A stretch of 64,000 bases of DNA. Source: Methylotenera sp. GTDB lineage: Bacteria > Pseudomonadota > Gammaproteobacteria > Burkholderiales > Methylophilaceae. Location of the stretch: assembly GCA_020622105.1 (NCBI GenBank), contig JAHRYP010000001.1:125194-189193 (forward strand), written 5' to 3'. The notes under the pieces are model-generated. The model saw nothing but the letters and a program-made list of their open reading frames with translations, made no database searches and was not told the DNA's origin. Below, one piece after another: positions 1 to 9,975 of this stretch. How positions within the stretch are numbered: the first letter of the stretch is position 1; every line of letters starts with the position of its first letter. A program made the position numbers and the translations under genes.

Positions 1-84
1 TATTTCTCTGCTGCACAGCTAGGTAACGCATGTGAGTCTAAACTTCGCAGCGAACTGACAGCAGCTGTGGCTTTTGATGGTTAA
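1..84 (+). CDS. C-terminal end of an unidentified protein (partial)
   Basis: Frame 1 is open from the window edge to a TAA at 82-84 and gives 27 residues ending LTAAVAFDG. The 27-nt gap to the next gene contains its Shine-Dalgarno (AAGGAGAG), so this looks like the tail of an upstream gene in the same plus-strand polysaccharide operon. There is too little sequence to name a family. Confidence 0.5.
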   Translation, partial: YFSAAQLGNACESKLRSELTAAVAFDG

Positions 85-111
85 AATGGCAGTGCGTTAA
101 GGAGAGAAATT

Positions 112-1215
112 TTGCAAGTATTACAGATCTGTCATAGTTACTATCCGCCATTTCTTGATTGTGCACGGCAGTATTCCAAGCTTTTTTCAGATACAGAATA
201 TAAAGTGATTACGGTTTATCTGACCGGTGAAGCCAGTGAAGAAGTAGCACAGGCGACATGTTCTGATGAAGTGATTTTTCTGGGCTACAAAAGCAGCCAA
301 GTACGTGGCTTAAAATTAAAAGCGATTGCCGAAGTTAGAAAAATACTGGCACGCGGAACGTTCAAGTTCTGTATTGCACATAGATCCAAACCAACTTATG
401 TGGCTTTACTTGCCAGTCAGCTACCGGTCATCAGCATACACCACAATTATGATGACTTTGGCAGATTTACACGGCGTTTGATGGTTAACCTGTTTCGTAA
501 AAGGTTATTATTACTTGGCGTGTCTGACTCCGTGCGCGATGAAATGCGAGCGAGTTTGCCTCATTGGCCGAGCAACCAAATTGAAACTTTATATAACCGC
601 ATCGATGTTGCAGCAGTACAGTCACAATTTTTCTCTCGAGAAGCAGCAAGAGAATTTCTAGGATTACCGGCAGGCAGTTGGGTTGTCGGTAATGTCGGCA
701 GGCTGCATCATGATAAAGATCAGGCAACGTTATTGCGCGGCTTTAAAAAAGCTTTACCCAGCTTACCTGCCAATAGTTTACTTGTTATCATGGGTAAAGG
801 TCCGCTTGAAAAAGACCTGAAACAGTTGACGCTTGATTTAGGCATTGCAGAGTCCGTCGTGTTTACCGGCAATGTTCCAGATGGTAAAAAGTACTTCAAA
901 GCCTTTGATGTGTTCGCGCTGACATCTGATCATGAACCGTTTGGCATGGTGTTGCTGGAGGCAATGGCTGCCAATATTCCGCTGATTTGTTCTGATTGTG
1001 GCGGCGGTGCTGAGGTAGTACGCGGAGTTGGTCAGCTATTTAAATTGGGCGATGCGGAAATGCTCTCAAATTGCTTTGTGAACGAATTTACAGGCAATGC
1101 TGGCATAGAAAGCACAGCAATGCTAACCAAATTAAATGATGTTTTCTCTGATGAAGCAGTAAAAAGACGTTTCTGGAATTTAGATTATGTTAAGCATTTA
1201 TTGAATAATAAATAA
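112..1215 (+). CDS. Glycosyltransferase, GT4-type GT-B fold
   Basis: Probably transfers a sugar from a nucleotide-sugar onto LPS core or another surface glycan at the cytoplasmic face of the inner membrane. It has 367 residues. The N-terminal half is the variable acceptor domain; the C-terminal half carries the donor-site features of Glycos_transf_1, including GNVGRLHHDKD near residue 200 and the E-x7-E motif in HEPFGMVLLEAMAANIP near residue 285. The start is TTG at 112, supported by AAGGAGAG a few bases upstream and by no good ATG alternative. It resembles in layout the frameshifted glycosyltransferase on the opposite strand at 4703-5838, so the two may be distant paralogues. Donor and acceptor cannot be told from sequence. 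Confidence 0.85.
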   Translation: MQVLQICHSYYPPFLDCARQYSKLFSDTEYKVITVYLTGEASEEVAQATCSDEVIFLGYKSSQVRGLKLKAIAEVRKILARGTFKFCIAHRSKPTYVALLASQLPVISIHHNYDDFGRFTRRLMVNLFRKRLLLLGVSDSVRDEMRASLPHWPSNQIETLYNRIDVAAVQSQFFSREAAREFLGLPAGSWVVGNVGRLHHDKDQATLLRGFKKALPSLPANSLLVIMGKGPLEKDLKQLTLDLGIAESVVFTGNVPDGKKYFKAFDVFALTSDHEPFGMVLLEAMAANIPLICSDCGGGAEVVRGVGQLFKLGDAEMLSNCFVNEFTGNAGIESTAMLTKLNDVFSDEAVKRRFWNLDYVKHLLNNK

Positions 1216-1313
1216 TAAATTTTGTGCGTACGATGCTGTATCAATAAGCATATGCAATTCATGTGCGTATTCATAGCTGGAAAATTATAATCATAAAGTG
1301 ATAGGGCAATGGA

Positions 1314-2357
1314 ATGAGCAAGGTGTTAATACTTGATGGAATAAGCGGGGTGCCTCTGGGGGAGGAGTTATGCGAAGCTTTTGCCAATATTGGCACAACA
1401 GTCAGCTATGCCGATTTACGTAAATTCAAGCCTTTGATGTTTTATGGGTTGAAGTCTGCTTTCCGCAAGGCGTTGAATAAACGCGAAAATGCAGATGGTT
1501 TTTACCATCTTCCAAAATTAAATGAAGCAAGTTTCGAGGCTTACATCAGGCAGCAGGCGCCGTCGGTAATTCTGGTGATAGGCTTTGTTTATAAATATTT
1601 AACGCCGGCTTTTCTGGTAAAAATTAAGCAGGAATACAACATCAAGTTATTTCTATATGACACCGACAGTTGCAATCTTTATTCCAAACGTCGTGAATTT
1701 GTTTTTTTTATTGAAGAAGAATTACCCATTTATGATGAGATTTTTTCATTTTCTAAAATTACAACCCGGTTCTTTAAAGATACGAGAAAGTTGAATGCAA
1801 GTTTCCTGCCTTTTGGGGCAAAGCCACTGGCTCTTCCTGAACATTCTAACCAGGAGGTCGATGTACTTTTTATAGGCAGCGGCGACCTGCGCAGAATATT
1901 TATACTTGAAACTATACGTAGCCATGTCACCGTGTATGGGGATCGATGGTCAAGAAACTATCCTCTAATGTCTGATGAATTGAAAGCAAGAGTCATTGAT
2001 CGCTCAATATGGGGTGAGCAACTGCATCAATTATTATTTTCTTCCAAGATTGTACTAAATATCACTAGATCACACTTCTATGGTGCTGAAACCGGCATCA
2101 ATCTCAGAATATTTGAAGCTTTGGCAGCCGGTGCTTTTCTTTTAACGGATTATTGTGATGAAGTGGCTGAACTGTTTGAGATTGGCGAAGAAATTGAAGT
2201 TTTTCGCAGTTCTGCGGAGTTGGTTGAGAAGATTGAATATTACCTTGCTAACCCCGAAAAACGATTGGAAATAGCGCGTAGAGGGCACCAGAAGTTTCTT
2301 AAACTTTACACATGGGATTCTAATGCCAATTTTCTAGTAAATAAATTTAAAGCATAA
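1314..2357 (+). CDS. CgeB-like glycosyltransferase family 1 protein
   Basis: A 347-residue protein whose C-terminal third matches the CgeB / Glyco_trans_1_2 pattern: GINLRIFEALAAGAFLLTDY near residue 262 followed by a GxE-containing stretch and the RGHQKFLKLYTWDSNANFL ending seen in this family. The N-terminal part has a Rossmann-like hydrophobic pattern. It starts at ATG 1314 with a weak AGGG upstream, and its stop abuts the GTG of the next gene, so the two are probably translationally coupled. A role in LPS core, O-antigen or another surface glycan fits the neighbours. CgeB-type proteins are poorly characterised, so the substrate is unknown. Confidence 0.75.
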   Translation: MSKVLILDGISGVPLGEELCEAFANIGTTVSYADLRKFKPLMFYGLKSAFRKALNKRENADGFYHLPKLNEASFEAYIRQQAPSVILVIGFVYKYLTPAFLVKIKQEYNIKLFLYDTDSCNLYSKRREFVFFIEEELPIYDEIFSFSKITTRFFKDTRKLNASFLPFGAKPLALPEHSNQEVDVLFIGSGDLRRIFILETIRSHVTVYGDRWSRNYPLMSDELKARVIDRSIWGEQLHQLLFSSKIVLNITRSHFYGAETGINLRIFEALAAGAFLLTDYCDEVAELFEIGEEIEVFRSSAELVEKIEYYLANPEKRLEIARRGHQKFLKLYTWDSNANFLVNKFKA

Positions 2358-3410
2358 GTGAATTTTATAAATATGGACTGTCAACAATTTGAACAAAATA
2401 ATAATAACTTAATCAAGATTGCTGTCGTTTCGTTTGACTCATTGGGTGATAGCCTTTTATATTTGTTATTAGCTTATAACTTACAGCAGAACGGTTTTGA
2501 TGTTACTTATTTTGGCAAAGTGGGCGATGAATTATCTGAGTGGATTCCCAGCTTAAGAATGCTACCTTGTGCTGAGTCTGATGATATGGAAATGGTTCTT
2601 GCCGATTATCACCTCGTAATTAAATGTCCCCGCAAACATGTCAGAAACAGGCTGAATAAAGACGCTGAGTATCTGGTACATTTAAAGAGCAAGTATTTAT
2701 TAGTCTGTCAGAAGGCACCTGAATCATGGGTTTATGATCATACGCAAAGATTACGTTCAGAGCTTTCGCCAGATTTGTGTGAATCTTTACAGGCGCTTGC
2801 CAAGTCATCAGGCTCCATCAGGTTTAAACCTTTCATAGATGAAAGTGCGGTAGATATTCTATGTACTTACATGCAGAAAAAAATGCAATTGGCAATTGTA
2901 AGTAGGCAAGTAGCTATTAAGCCGCCGCCGCATTTAAGATTTAGACGCTATGACAAAAGAATTATAGTAAGTCCTGATTCCGCAGGGCCGGAGGATAAGA
3001 ATTGGGGACAGCAGCAGTTCCTATCTTTGTGTCGGCAGCTAAAGAGCGTTGGTTATAAGCCAGTTATTGTTGTTTCTCCAGCTAATTATAATGAGTGGCA
3101 ATTGCTTAACCGTGATGAGTTTGAATTGCCATTATTTAATAACATTGGAGACCTTGCGTCTTTTATTTTTGAGTCTGCCTTAATGGTTGCGAATGATTCC
3201 GGTAATGGACATTTGGCATCTTTTCTGGGTGTGCCTGTAGTCACTATCTATAAAAAGCCTAACCCAAAATTCCATTGGCGCCCGGACTGGTCTGCTGGTA
3301 AGGTCGTTTACCCTAAGTTAGTGATCAAGTTTTTTAATTACAGAGTATGGCGGCCGTTTGTTTCAACTAGGCAAGTATTTGCGGCTATTTCTGAGTTGTT
3401 GGCTAGATAA
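2358..3410 (+). CDS. Glycosyltransferase family 9 (heptosyltransferase-like)
   Basis: A 350-residue GT9 relative. The C-terminal donor-binding domain shows VSPDSAGPEDKNWGQQQF near residue 213 and ANDSGNGHLASFLGVPVVTIY near residue 275, the family's nucleotide-sugar signature (the usual form is NDSGLMHLAAALG). The N-terminal region is divergent compared with WaaC/WaaF. GTG 2358 directly follows the preceding TAA; an ATG at 2373 is an alternative start five codons in. It is the last gene of the plus-strand sugar-transfer run and lies opposite waaF, suggesting it adds a heptose or other sugar to LPS core, but its specificity is inference. Confidence 0.75.
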   Translation: MNFINMDCQQFEQNNNNLIKIAVVSFDSLGDSLLYLLLAYNLQQNGFDVTYFGKVGDELSEWIPSLRMLPCAESDDMEMVLADYHLVIKCPRKHVRNRLNKDAEYLVHLKSKYLLVCQKAPESWVYDHTQRLRSELSPDLCESLQALAKSSGSIRFKPFIDESAVDILCTYMQKKMQLAIVSRQVAIKPPPHLRFRRYDKRIIVSPDSAGPEDKNWGQQQFLSLCRQLKSVGYKPVIVVSPANYNEWQLLNRDEFELPLFNNIGDLASFIFESALMVANDSGNGHLASFLGVPVVTIYKKPNPKFHWRPDWSAGKVVYPKLVIKFFNYRVWRPFVSTRQVFAAISELLAR

Positions 3411-3443
3411 AAAATCCTGATGGCAAACTATTTATCTTTTTAA

Positions 3444-3459
3444 TCAGCCTCCCGGCTGA
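3444..3459. terminator. Small hairpin between convergent genes
   Basis: TCAGCC-TCCC-GGCTGA forms a perfect 6-bp stem between two convergent transcription units. There is no clear T-run on either side, so it is only a candidate bidirectional terminator. The rest of the 114-nt gap shows nothing recognisable. Confidence 0.35.
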
Positions 3460-3524
3460 CTTAAACTCAATTGCTAGGCGGTATTAGTGGACTGTATTGA
3501 AGCTTATCCACTGAACCTCTTTAG

Positions 3525-4697
3525 TTATTTTTCTGGTGTTTGGTTTCTAGCCTCATGAAGTTGCTGCGCAATTAGCAGCGCCAGCGGTAAATGAAAAACT
3601 AGCCAGCGCTGGCCTGGACTATGGATCAGACTGCTACCATCGAATGCTAAGCCTAGAGCACCAGCCATAAAATACCAAGCAGCCCAGGACTTTGTTTTAA
3701 ATCCTGTGATACAAGCCCATGCAGTAAGCGCTATGAGCGGTAGTAGTCCGATTAATCCTGCTCTGAAGAATTGAGTGACATAGGCACTATGAGGTGTAAC
3801 GAGAATCAGGCCATCTTTTGCAATGTGTCGATATTGATTTTCAGGACCGCAGCCCAGCCATATTCCGCATTCAATGGTTTTTCTGATGTAACCTTCCCAA
3901 GCTTCGATACGATAAAATCCTCGGTTTGTTAGACTTTCCCCGATTGAAGTAAAGGAGAATAATAAGCCAATTGCTGTACCAATTGAAATCAGGCCTATTA
4001 TTGACCAGATAAAATGCCTGCGTTTGAAATCAGAATTTCGCTGAAAAGTCAGGTAGCTGAGAACAAGAATTAATATCCAGATTCCTAAAATACTTCGCGT
4101 CTGCAATATGGCAAGAGACAGGGAGAGCACTAGAATATGGGCAACGATTACTTCGGAAAACCTTTTTGATTGCAATCCAAGCAATGTAATTATCGCCAAC
4201 ATTCCGCCCATAGTATTGGTGATGTAGATTACATTCTCAAGTTTAGCGATGTGTTGCCCCAAGCGTTCTCCTGGCGACCAGCTTCCATTCATGTACATCA
4301 ACCCCATATTGAAGATGACGTAGATGATCAGCAAAGTTAGATATAACCATGCTGCTTTATATGCTAAATCAGGGGTAATCGTTGGTAATCTTGCTACAGC
4401 CAGAAAAAACAGAACCACGATAAGGCCATACTTTGCTTGCCTAACCGGGTCACCGTCACCGACGGTAGCAGCAAGAATGAGCGACAGTATTATAAGTAAT
4501 AAGCCTTGTGAGAGTCGATTAGTGAAAAATCTTCGCACTTCACTGATTTGTAACGAGATCAGTGTGGGGATCATTATTATCAGGTAACTGAAATTGTTAT
4601 GCGCTTGTGATCCGATAATCACCAAGAAACTTAGCATCCATATACCTAGCGCATACAAGGCAAAATCCGGGCGACGCAAAAACTCTATAAACTTCAT
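3525..4697 (-). CDS. O-antigen ligase / Wzy_C family membrane protein
   Basis: Polytopic inner-membrane protein of 390 residues with about ten hydrophobic segments and one large periplasmic loop (around residues 240-300) holding RIEAWEGYIRKTIECGIWLGCGPEN and a following TPHSAYVTQFFRAGLIGLLPL. That arrangement is the signature of the WaaL/Wzy_C group, which transfers undecaprenyl-linked glycan onto lipid A-core or polymerises it. It is the last gene of the minus-strand hldD-gmhA-hldE-waaF cluster, 5 nt after the frameshifted glycosyltransferase, which favours an LPS ligase role. Ligase and polymerase are hard to tell apart by sequence. Confidence 0.8.
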   Translation of the reverse strand: MKFIEFLRRPDFALYALGIWMLSFLVIIGSQAHNNFSYLIIMIPTLISLQISEVRRFFTNRLSQGLLLIILSLILAATVGDGDPVRQAKYGLIVVLFFLAVARLPTITPDLAYKAAWLYLTLLIIYVIFNMGLMYMNGSWSPGERLGQHIAKLENVIYITNTMGGMLAIITLLGLQSKRFSEVIVAHILVLSLSLAILQTRSILGIWILILVLSYLTFQRNSDFKRRHFIWSIIGLISIGTAIGLLFSFTSIGESLTNRGFYRIEAWEGYIRKTIECGIWLGCGPENQYRHIAKDGLILVTPHSAYVTQFFRAGLIGLLPLIALTAWACITGFKTKSWAAWYFMAGALGLAFDGSSLIHSPGQRWLVFHLPLALLIAQQLHEARNQTPEK

Positions 4698-4702
4698 TGG
4701 AT

Positions 4703-5838
4703 TTACCGTGCTTTCAGCAGAGAGTCAATAAGCTTGTTATAAGCAGATCTATAAGCTTCAATGCTGTGATTTTTCACAAGATAGTTATATACCTGTTCAC
4801 CTTTTGCGTTTAATGAGGCTGTCTCAAGACTTAGGTAGTCTTTTAACGCCTGGGTAAGGCTAGCTATATCTTTGGGTGGAACTGCAATGCCCCCTGCGCC
4901 GAGAATAATATCGCGCATTTCAGGGATATCAGAAGCAATCACCGGCAGGTGCCCGCTCATACCTTCCAGCAGCGCAAGTGGCAGACCTTCTTTTAGAGAG
5001 GGCATCGACCATATATCGAATGCCCTGACATATTGCAGCGCATTTTCTCTAAATCCAAGCAAATGAACCCGGTCTTGAAGTCCAAGTTGATGGATTTGAC
5101 TTTTGAGATTTTCTTCTTCATCCCCACGACCAATAATACCAATATGCGCATCAGGAAATTGGTGTTGTAAATTGCCAACGCTGAAATTAAACGATGACCC
5201 TTCCGGGAGAAAAGCTGGCCGATAGTGCCAATAATCAGTTTTTCTTGTGGTAATCCGAGTAACGAACGTGCTTCTGCTTTGGTCAGTTGTGACGATTCTG
5301 CTTTTGATATATCAATTGCATTGGGAATAGCGCAGGTGTTTTCCAGGTTAAATCCAGATTTGTAAGCAATCAGGCAAGATGCTACGGCATCAGATACCCC
5401 GACAAATTTCCAACGGCGATCAGCGAGTAGTTTGACCTGCAAGCGTCTGTAAGCCCGCTCATATTCATTTAATACATGGGATATTGCTATGCAGACAGGT
5501 ACTTTCAGTAGTTTATTAAGTTGTAATAAAAGGCTGACAGTCTTGAATCGATTACAGATGATGACATCGAATTTGTTTGCTTTACAGAACCAGTAGAGCT
5601 TCCATAGGGCTTTGAGCCTAATGCCATGCATGTCTTTTTCTGGGAGGTTGAAGTAATGCACATTTTTCGCGATGCTTCTTGGTTGATCCGGTCTAGGAGT
5701 GCCGGAAAAATAAGCTGAAGTGACTTCAAAACGGTCGCTAGGCAAAGCTTTGATGATTTGTTCTGCCAAGTCAGACACGTCGTTGGATTTGACATTGTAA
5801 TCAGGGTGAAGCTGGAGAACTTTTATAGTTTTATTCAT
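4703..5838 (-). pseudogene. Glycosyltransferase GT4 broken by one frameshift
   Basis: Two overlapping reading frames together make one complete GT4 enzyme. The first (from ATG 5838) runs through MNKTIKVLQLHPDYN and NAIDISKAE to GTIGQLFSRKGHR, then loses family resemblance. The other frame supplies QHQFPDAHIGIIGRGDEEE, LHLLGFRENALQYVRAFDIWSMPSLKEGLPLALLEGM and the C-terminus to 4703. The switch lies at about 5185-5200, just after the GxxxxRKGH motif, and one base restores a product of about 378 residues. All catalytic-domain motifs are conserved on both sides, so it is either a very recent mutation or a sequencing error. Position between waaF and the ligase indicates a core glycosyltransferase. 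Confidence 0.8.
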
Positions 5839-5851
5839 GTAAAGGCTTTCA

Positions 5852-6856
5852 TTACAGATTTTTAATTACAAGCGCAGGGCTGATCGATTTCAAACAATTC
5901 AGGTGCCCTAGCGGGCACACACGCTCGAAACAAGGGCTGCAATCTAACCCTAGATATTCTATTACTGCTTTTTCATTCATGGGAGGTGTGTGATGCGGGT
6001 CACTAGATCCATAAATCGCAATCAGTTTTTTATCGAGTGCCGCAGCTACATGCATCAGGCCGGAATCGTTACTGATCACAGTGTCGCAAAGTGACATCAG
6101 GTCGATGGCTTCACCCAGATTGGTCTTGCCACCCCAATCCTGACAGCGGCCCCGCACTAAATCATTGATAGTTGTTGTGACAGGGACATCTTTATCCGAG
6201 CCAAATAACCAGACTTGCCAGCCTTTATTAAGTGCTTTACTTGCTACCTCTGCATAATATTCGGCAGGCCAGCGCTTAGCTTCGCCATATTCGGCACCTG
6301 GGCATAAACCGAGGATTCTTTGATCCGTTTTTTGCACCCCATTTTTTTCTAAAGCGCGCAGGGCATGCTGCTGGTCGGCCACTAATTTCGGGTTGCTAAT
6401 CCGAGGTAATGCTTGATCTTGATTTTCCATGCTCAAGGCGACAAATCTATCAACAGTCCGCGGTAGTTTAGATTTATCTAAGGGGTGAATATCATTCAGT
6501 AAACCGTGGCGAAATTCACCCAGAAATCCAGTGCGTTGTGGAATACCTGCAGCAAGCGGCAAGATAGCAGATTTGAATGAATTAACGAGAAGAATGGCTT
6601 GTGTATAGCCGCTAGATTTCAGGCTACGGCCAAACCTGATGCGCTCAAGCAAAGCTAGCTGACCATGTTTGAATGGCAAGGCAATCGCGTGGCTGACTTC
6701 AGGCATGCGCTCTAATAAAGGTAGCGTCCATGCCGGTGCAGCAACATCAATGATAGTGTCTGGATTTTGCGCTTTCAGCGATTGAAACAGGCTATGTGCC
6801 AGTACCATGTCACCTATCCAGGAAGGTCCAATAATCAGGATTTTTTTAGCAGGCAT
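5852..6856 (-). CDS. waaF: ADP-heptose:LPS heptosyltransferase II
   Basis: Adds the second L-glycero-D-manno-heptose to the LPS inner core from ADP-heptose. It has 334 residues, close to E. coli WaaF. The GT9 N-terminal signature is KKILIIGPSWIGDMVLAHSLFQSL; the C-terminal donor site includes LGLCPGAEYGEAKRWPAEYYAEVA near residue 182 and ISNDSGLMHVAAALDKKLIAIYGSSDPHHTPP near residue 262. The C-terminal cysteines (CSPCFERVCPLGHLNCL) are typical of WaaF. It is 13 nt downstream of hldE and 13 nt upstream of the broken glycosyltransferase, so it is co-transcribed with the ADP-heptose synthesis genes. Confidence 0.95.
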   Translation of the reverse strand: MPAKKILIIGPSWIGDMVLAHSLFQSLKAQNPDTIIDVAAPAWTLPLLERMPEVSHAIALPFKHGQLALLERIRFGRSLKSSGYTQAILLVNSFKSAILPLAAGIPQRTGFLGEFRHGLLNDIHPLDKSKLPRTVDRFVALSMENQDQALPRISNPKLVADQQHALRALEKNGVQKTDQRILGLCPGAEYGEAKRWPAEYYAEVASKALNKGWQVWLFGSDKDVPVTTTINDLVRGRCQDWGGKTNLGEAIDLMSLCDTVISNDSGLMHVAAALDKKLIAIYGSSDPHHTPPMNEKAVIEYLGLDCSPCFERVCPLGHLNCLKSISPALVIKNL

Positions 6857-6869
6857 GCTATTTACTAAC

Positions 6870-8327
6870 TTAACTGTTCATTTTTTTGATGATGTTGCTG
6901 GTACTGCGTCCTTCAACTAGGTCGATCAAAGCAATTTCGCCACCCCAGGATTCAACTTCGCGGCCACCTACAACCTGATCCGCAGAGTAATCGCTGCCTT
7001 TGGCAATCACGTCCGGCTTCAATGTATTAATTAAGTTTAACGGTGTATCTTCGTCGAATAAGATAACAGCGTCTACAGATTCAAGTGCTGCTATCACCCG
7101 CGCACGGTCGTTTTCATTGACAACCGGTCGTGTCGGGCCTTTCAGCGCGCTGACTGAGCGGTCTGTGTTCAAGCCTAAAATGAGCTTGTCACCACGTTTT
7201 TTTGCAGCTTCCAGATAGGTCACATGTCCAGCGTGCAGAAGATCAAAGCAGCCGTTGGTAAATACGATCTTTTGCTTATTTTTTTTCCAGCTTTCTACTT
7301 TTCGTTGCAGCTGACCCAAGTCGCAGATTTTATGTGCCTGTTCCGAAGACTGTTCGCTAGTTAACGCTTCAATCAAATCATCGCGAGTAATCGGTATGGT
7401 GCCGACTTTGCCAACTACGACACCGGCAGCGACATTTGCCAGCTGCAGGCTTTCCAATGGGCTTAGATTATGCATCAGGCCGGCGGCCAGCGTGGCGATT
7501 ACAGTGTCTCCTGCGCCTGATACGTCAAATACCTGCTTCGCCGTGGCTGGTAGCAGATGTTCATGATCATCTATCAGCGAGATGCCTTCATCGCCGCGGG
7601 TTACAACAAAGAACTGCAGGTTGAGTTTGCCTTTAAGCGCAGCTGCCTTATTGATCAAATCCGGATCATGCGTATTTGTGGCACAGGCTTCTGCAGCCTC
7701 TTTTTTATTAGGCGTCAGCGCTGTAGCATGGCTATACTTGCTGTAGTCGTGGCCTTTTGGGTCAACCAGTACCGGAATTTTAAGTGCATTGCATTGAGCA
7801 ATAACCTGCTGGCACACATCGCTGCTGAGCAGTCCTTTGGCGTAGTCCGACAAAATGACAACGGCCGGTTTTAATGACAGCTGCTGGCTGATTGCTTCAG
7901 ACAGTTGCGCATTTTCAGTGACGGTAAATGCAGAATTGTTTTCCTGATCAAGCCGCATCATTTGCTGATGACCGCTTAAAATACGCGTTTTGGCAATAGT
8001 GGGGCGCTGGTTTGAATGAATGATACCGCTATGATCAATTCCGGTTTTAGCAATCAGATCTACCAGAATGGTCGCCTCGCCGTCATTGCCCACGCAGCCG
8101 ATGATATGCGTCTTGATACCCAAAAGCGCAAGGTTAGCGGCTACGTTTGCGGCGCCGCCTGCACGGTCATGCTGTGTTTTTAACAGTACAACCGGTACAG
8201 GTGCTTCGGGTGAGATGCGGCTGACATCACCTATCAGGTAACGGTCGAGCATCACATCGCCAATCACCAGTGCGTGTTGTTTAAGATTGCCGAAATTTTT
8301 AGCGGTGTCGAGTAATTTGTGCTGCAT
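6870..8327 (-). CDS. hldE: Bifunctional heptose-7-phosphate kinase / heptose-1-phosphate adenylyltransferase
   Basis: Makes ADP-D-glycero-beta-D-manno-heptose in two of the steps of the LPS heptose pathway. The 485-residue length is that of the fused enzyme. Residues about 1-320 are a PfkB-type sugar kinase with RAGGAANVAANLALLG and the catalytic DVSGAGDTV anion-hole motif. Residues about 345-485 are a nucleotidyltransferase with FTNGCFDLLHAGHVTYLEAAK, containing the HxGH motif. Some betaproteobacteria split these activities into hldA and hldC; here they are fused. The intermediate GmhB phosphatase is not in this cluster and must be elsewhere. Confidence 0.97.
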   Translation of the reverse strand: MQHKLLDTAKNFGNLKQHALVIGDVMLDRYLIGDVSRISPEAPVPVVLLKTQHDRAGGAANVAANLALLGIKTHIIGCVGNDGEATILVDLIAKTGIDHSGIIHSNQRPTIAKTRILSGHQQMMRLDQENNSAFTVTENAQLSEAISQQLSLKPAVVILSDYAKGLLSSDVCQQVIAQCNALKIPVLVDPKGHDYSKYSHATALTPNKKEAAEACATNTHDPDLINKAAALKGKLNLQFFVVTRGDEGISLIDDHEHLLPATAKQVFDVSGAGDTVIATLAAGLMHNLSPLESLQLANVAAGVVVGKVGTIPITRDDLIEALTSEQSSEQAHKICDLGQLQRKVESWKKNKQKIVFTNGCFDLLHAGHVTYLEAAKKRGDKLILGLNTDRSVSALKGPTRPVVNENDRARVIAALESVDAVILFDEDTPLNLINTLKPDVIAKGSDYSADQVVGGREVESWGGEIALIDLVEGRSTSNIIKKMNS

Positions 8328-8333
8328 AGATAA

Positions 8334-8894
8334 TCAGGATTCCAGAATTTCACAAAGCGAATGCCCGATAAAGATATGCGCTTCCTGAATGCGCGCGGTG
8401 ACGCTGGAAGGTACAACAATATTATAATTACATAGATTATTTAGTTTGCCGCCACTACCACCGGTAAGGCCAACCGTAGTTGCGCCAATTTCTTTTGCAG
8501 CCTCTATTGCGCGTACTACATTTGCGCTATTGCCGCTGGTAGTGATACCAATGACCATGTCTTCCGGGCGACATAAAGCTTCTACTTGTCGCGCAAAGAT
8601 GTAGTCATAACCGTAGTCGTTACCTACCGAGGTAATAATCGAGGTGTCTGTAGTGAGCGCAATCGCCGGCATGCCTTTGCGTTCTTTTTTAAAGCGGCCG
8701 ACAATTTCGGCTGCTATATGCTGGCTATCTGCGGCACTGCCGCCGTTGCCCATAATTAGGATTTTTCCGCCGTTATTGATCGTGTTCTGCATCGCAATGC
8801 CAACATCACTGATTAACGGAAACAGAGGTTCCAGCGCATTAAACATTGCCATGTGCGCAACGTGTTCGCCTTTTAGATATTCAACATACTTCAT
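8334..8894 (-). CDS. gmhA: Sedoheptulose-7-phosphate isomerase
   Basis: Catalyses the first step of ADP-heptose synthesis, converting sedoheptulose-7-phosphate to D-glycero-D-manno-heptose-7-phosphate. It is a 186-residue SIS-domain protein with [21 protein letters not shown] near residue 50, [18 protein letters not shown] near residue 115 and the C-terminal [14 protein letters not shown], all typical of GmhA. Its ATG overlaps the hldD stop codon (TAATG), indicating translational coupling. hldE follows after 6 nt. Confidence 0.96.
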   Translation of the reverse strand: MKYVEYLKGEHVAHMAMFNALEPLFPLISDVGIAMQNTINNGGKILIMGNGGSAADSQHIAAEIVGRFKKERKGMPAIALTTDTSIITSVGNDYGYDYIFARQVEALCRPEDMVIGITTSGNSANVVRAIEAAKEIGATTVGLTGGSGGKLNNLCNYNIVVPSSVTARIQEAHIFIGHSLCEILES

Positions 8895-9880
8895 TAGCAG
8901 TATTTATCCTCTTGCATTAAGTAATTCTGTACGTAGTCACGAACGCCATCTTCGAGACTGTGGAAGGGCAGTTGATAGCCTACACCTGCGAGCTTGCTCA
9001 TTGTGGCTTCTGTAAAATACTGGTACTTGCCTTGCAGATCCTGCGGCATGTCAATAAACGTAATATGTGGTTCACGTGCCATGCCCGTCATCACTGCGGT
9101 TGCCAGGTCTTTGAAACTGCGCGCTTTGCCGGTGCCGATGTTATAAATACCATTCGGCGCTGGTTTACTGCTGGCTGACTCCACAAAGAAACTGACTACG
9201 GACGCAGCGTCTTTTACATAAACGAAATCACGCATCTGCATACCGTCTTCTACACCAGCTTTGGTGCCCTTAAACAGTTTCATGGTGCCGGTATGGCTAA
9301 ACTGGTTAAAGGTGTGAAACGCCACACTTGCCATGCGTTCTTTATGATATTCATTCGGTCCGTACACATTGAAAAATTTAAAGCCTGCCCAGTTCGGTGG
9401 CGTAGGCAGTTTGTTACGTACCTGACGCAGTACCCACTGGTCAAAAAAGTGTTTTGAATAACCGTAGCCATTCAGCGGGCGCAGATTATCGATGCTGGCA
9501 TCGTCATAACCGAGACTGCCATCGCCGTAGGTAGCGGCTGAGCTGGCATAGAAAAACGGTACTTTGTTGTCTGCACACCAAGACCATAAATTCTGTGAAT
9601 ATTGGATATTGGTTTCTACCAGCTTATTAAAGTCACGCTCAGTAGTGGCGCTGATTGCGCCCATATGAATAATCGCCTCAATATCGCTGCGGCCTTGCAG
9701 CCAGCCCATGAGCTGATCTTTATCCAGATAGTGCGCGTAATGACGGTGCGCAAGGTTGTGCCATTGCTCTTCGTGCGTAATGCGGTCGACGATAACGATG
9801 TCGTCGCGGTTGAGCTTGGTATTGAGATGCCAGGCGATGATAGAACCTATCATGCCTGCGCCGCCAGTAATCACTATCAT
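8894..9880 (-). CDS. hldD: ADP-L-glycero-D-manno-heptose 6-epimerase
   Basis: Last enzyme of ADP-heptose synthesis. It is a 328-residue short-chain dehydrogenase of the extended class: the NADP-binding loop is [15 protein letters not shown] at the N-terminus, the catalytic pair is in [12 protein letters not shown] near residue 137, and the substrate region [21 protein letters not shown] is characteristic of HldD rather than GalE. It is the first gene of the minus-strand cluster hldD-gmhA-hldE-waaF, so the promoter should lie in the 95-nt gap upstream, where I cannot pick a convincing -35/-10 pair. Confidence 0.97.
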   Translation of the reverse strand: MIVITGGAGMIGSIIAWHLNTKLNRDDIVIVDRITHEEQWHNLAHRHYAHYLDKDQLMGWLQGRSDIEAIIHMGAISATTERDFNKLVETNIQYSQNLWSWCADNKVPFFYASSAATYGDGSLGYDDASIDNLRPLNGYGYSKHFFDQWVLRQVRNKLPTPPNWAGFKFFNVYGPNEYHKERMASVAFHTFNQFSHTGTMKLFKGTKAGVEDGMQMRDFVYVKDAASVVSFFVESASSKPAPNGIYNIGTGKARSFKDLATAVMTGMAREPHITFIDMPQDLQGKYQYFTEATMSKLAGVGYQLPFHSLEDGVRDYVQNYLMQEDKYC

Positions 9881-9975
9881 TTATTGCAGCCTAAAAATCA
9901 TTGTTTATTGCCGATGCTTAAACGCTGCGCACAGGCACAAAACTTGTTAACAAATCGAGTATCAAAGTATAACCC

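Noticed and set aside
4993-5062. Treating 4703-5062 and 4993-5838 as two separate glycosyltransferase genes
   Set aside because: Neither is complete, they overlap, and together they reconstruct exactly one GT4 enzyme.
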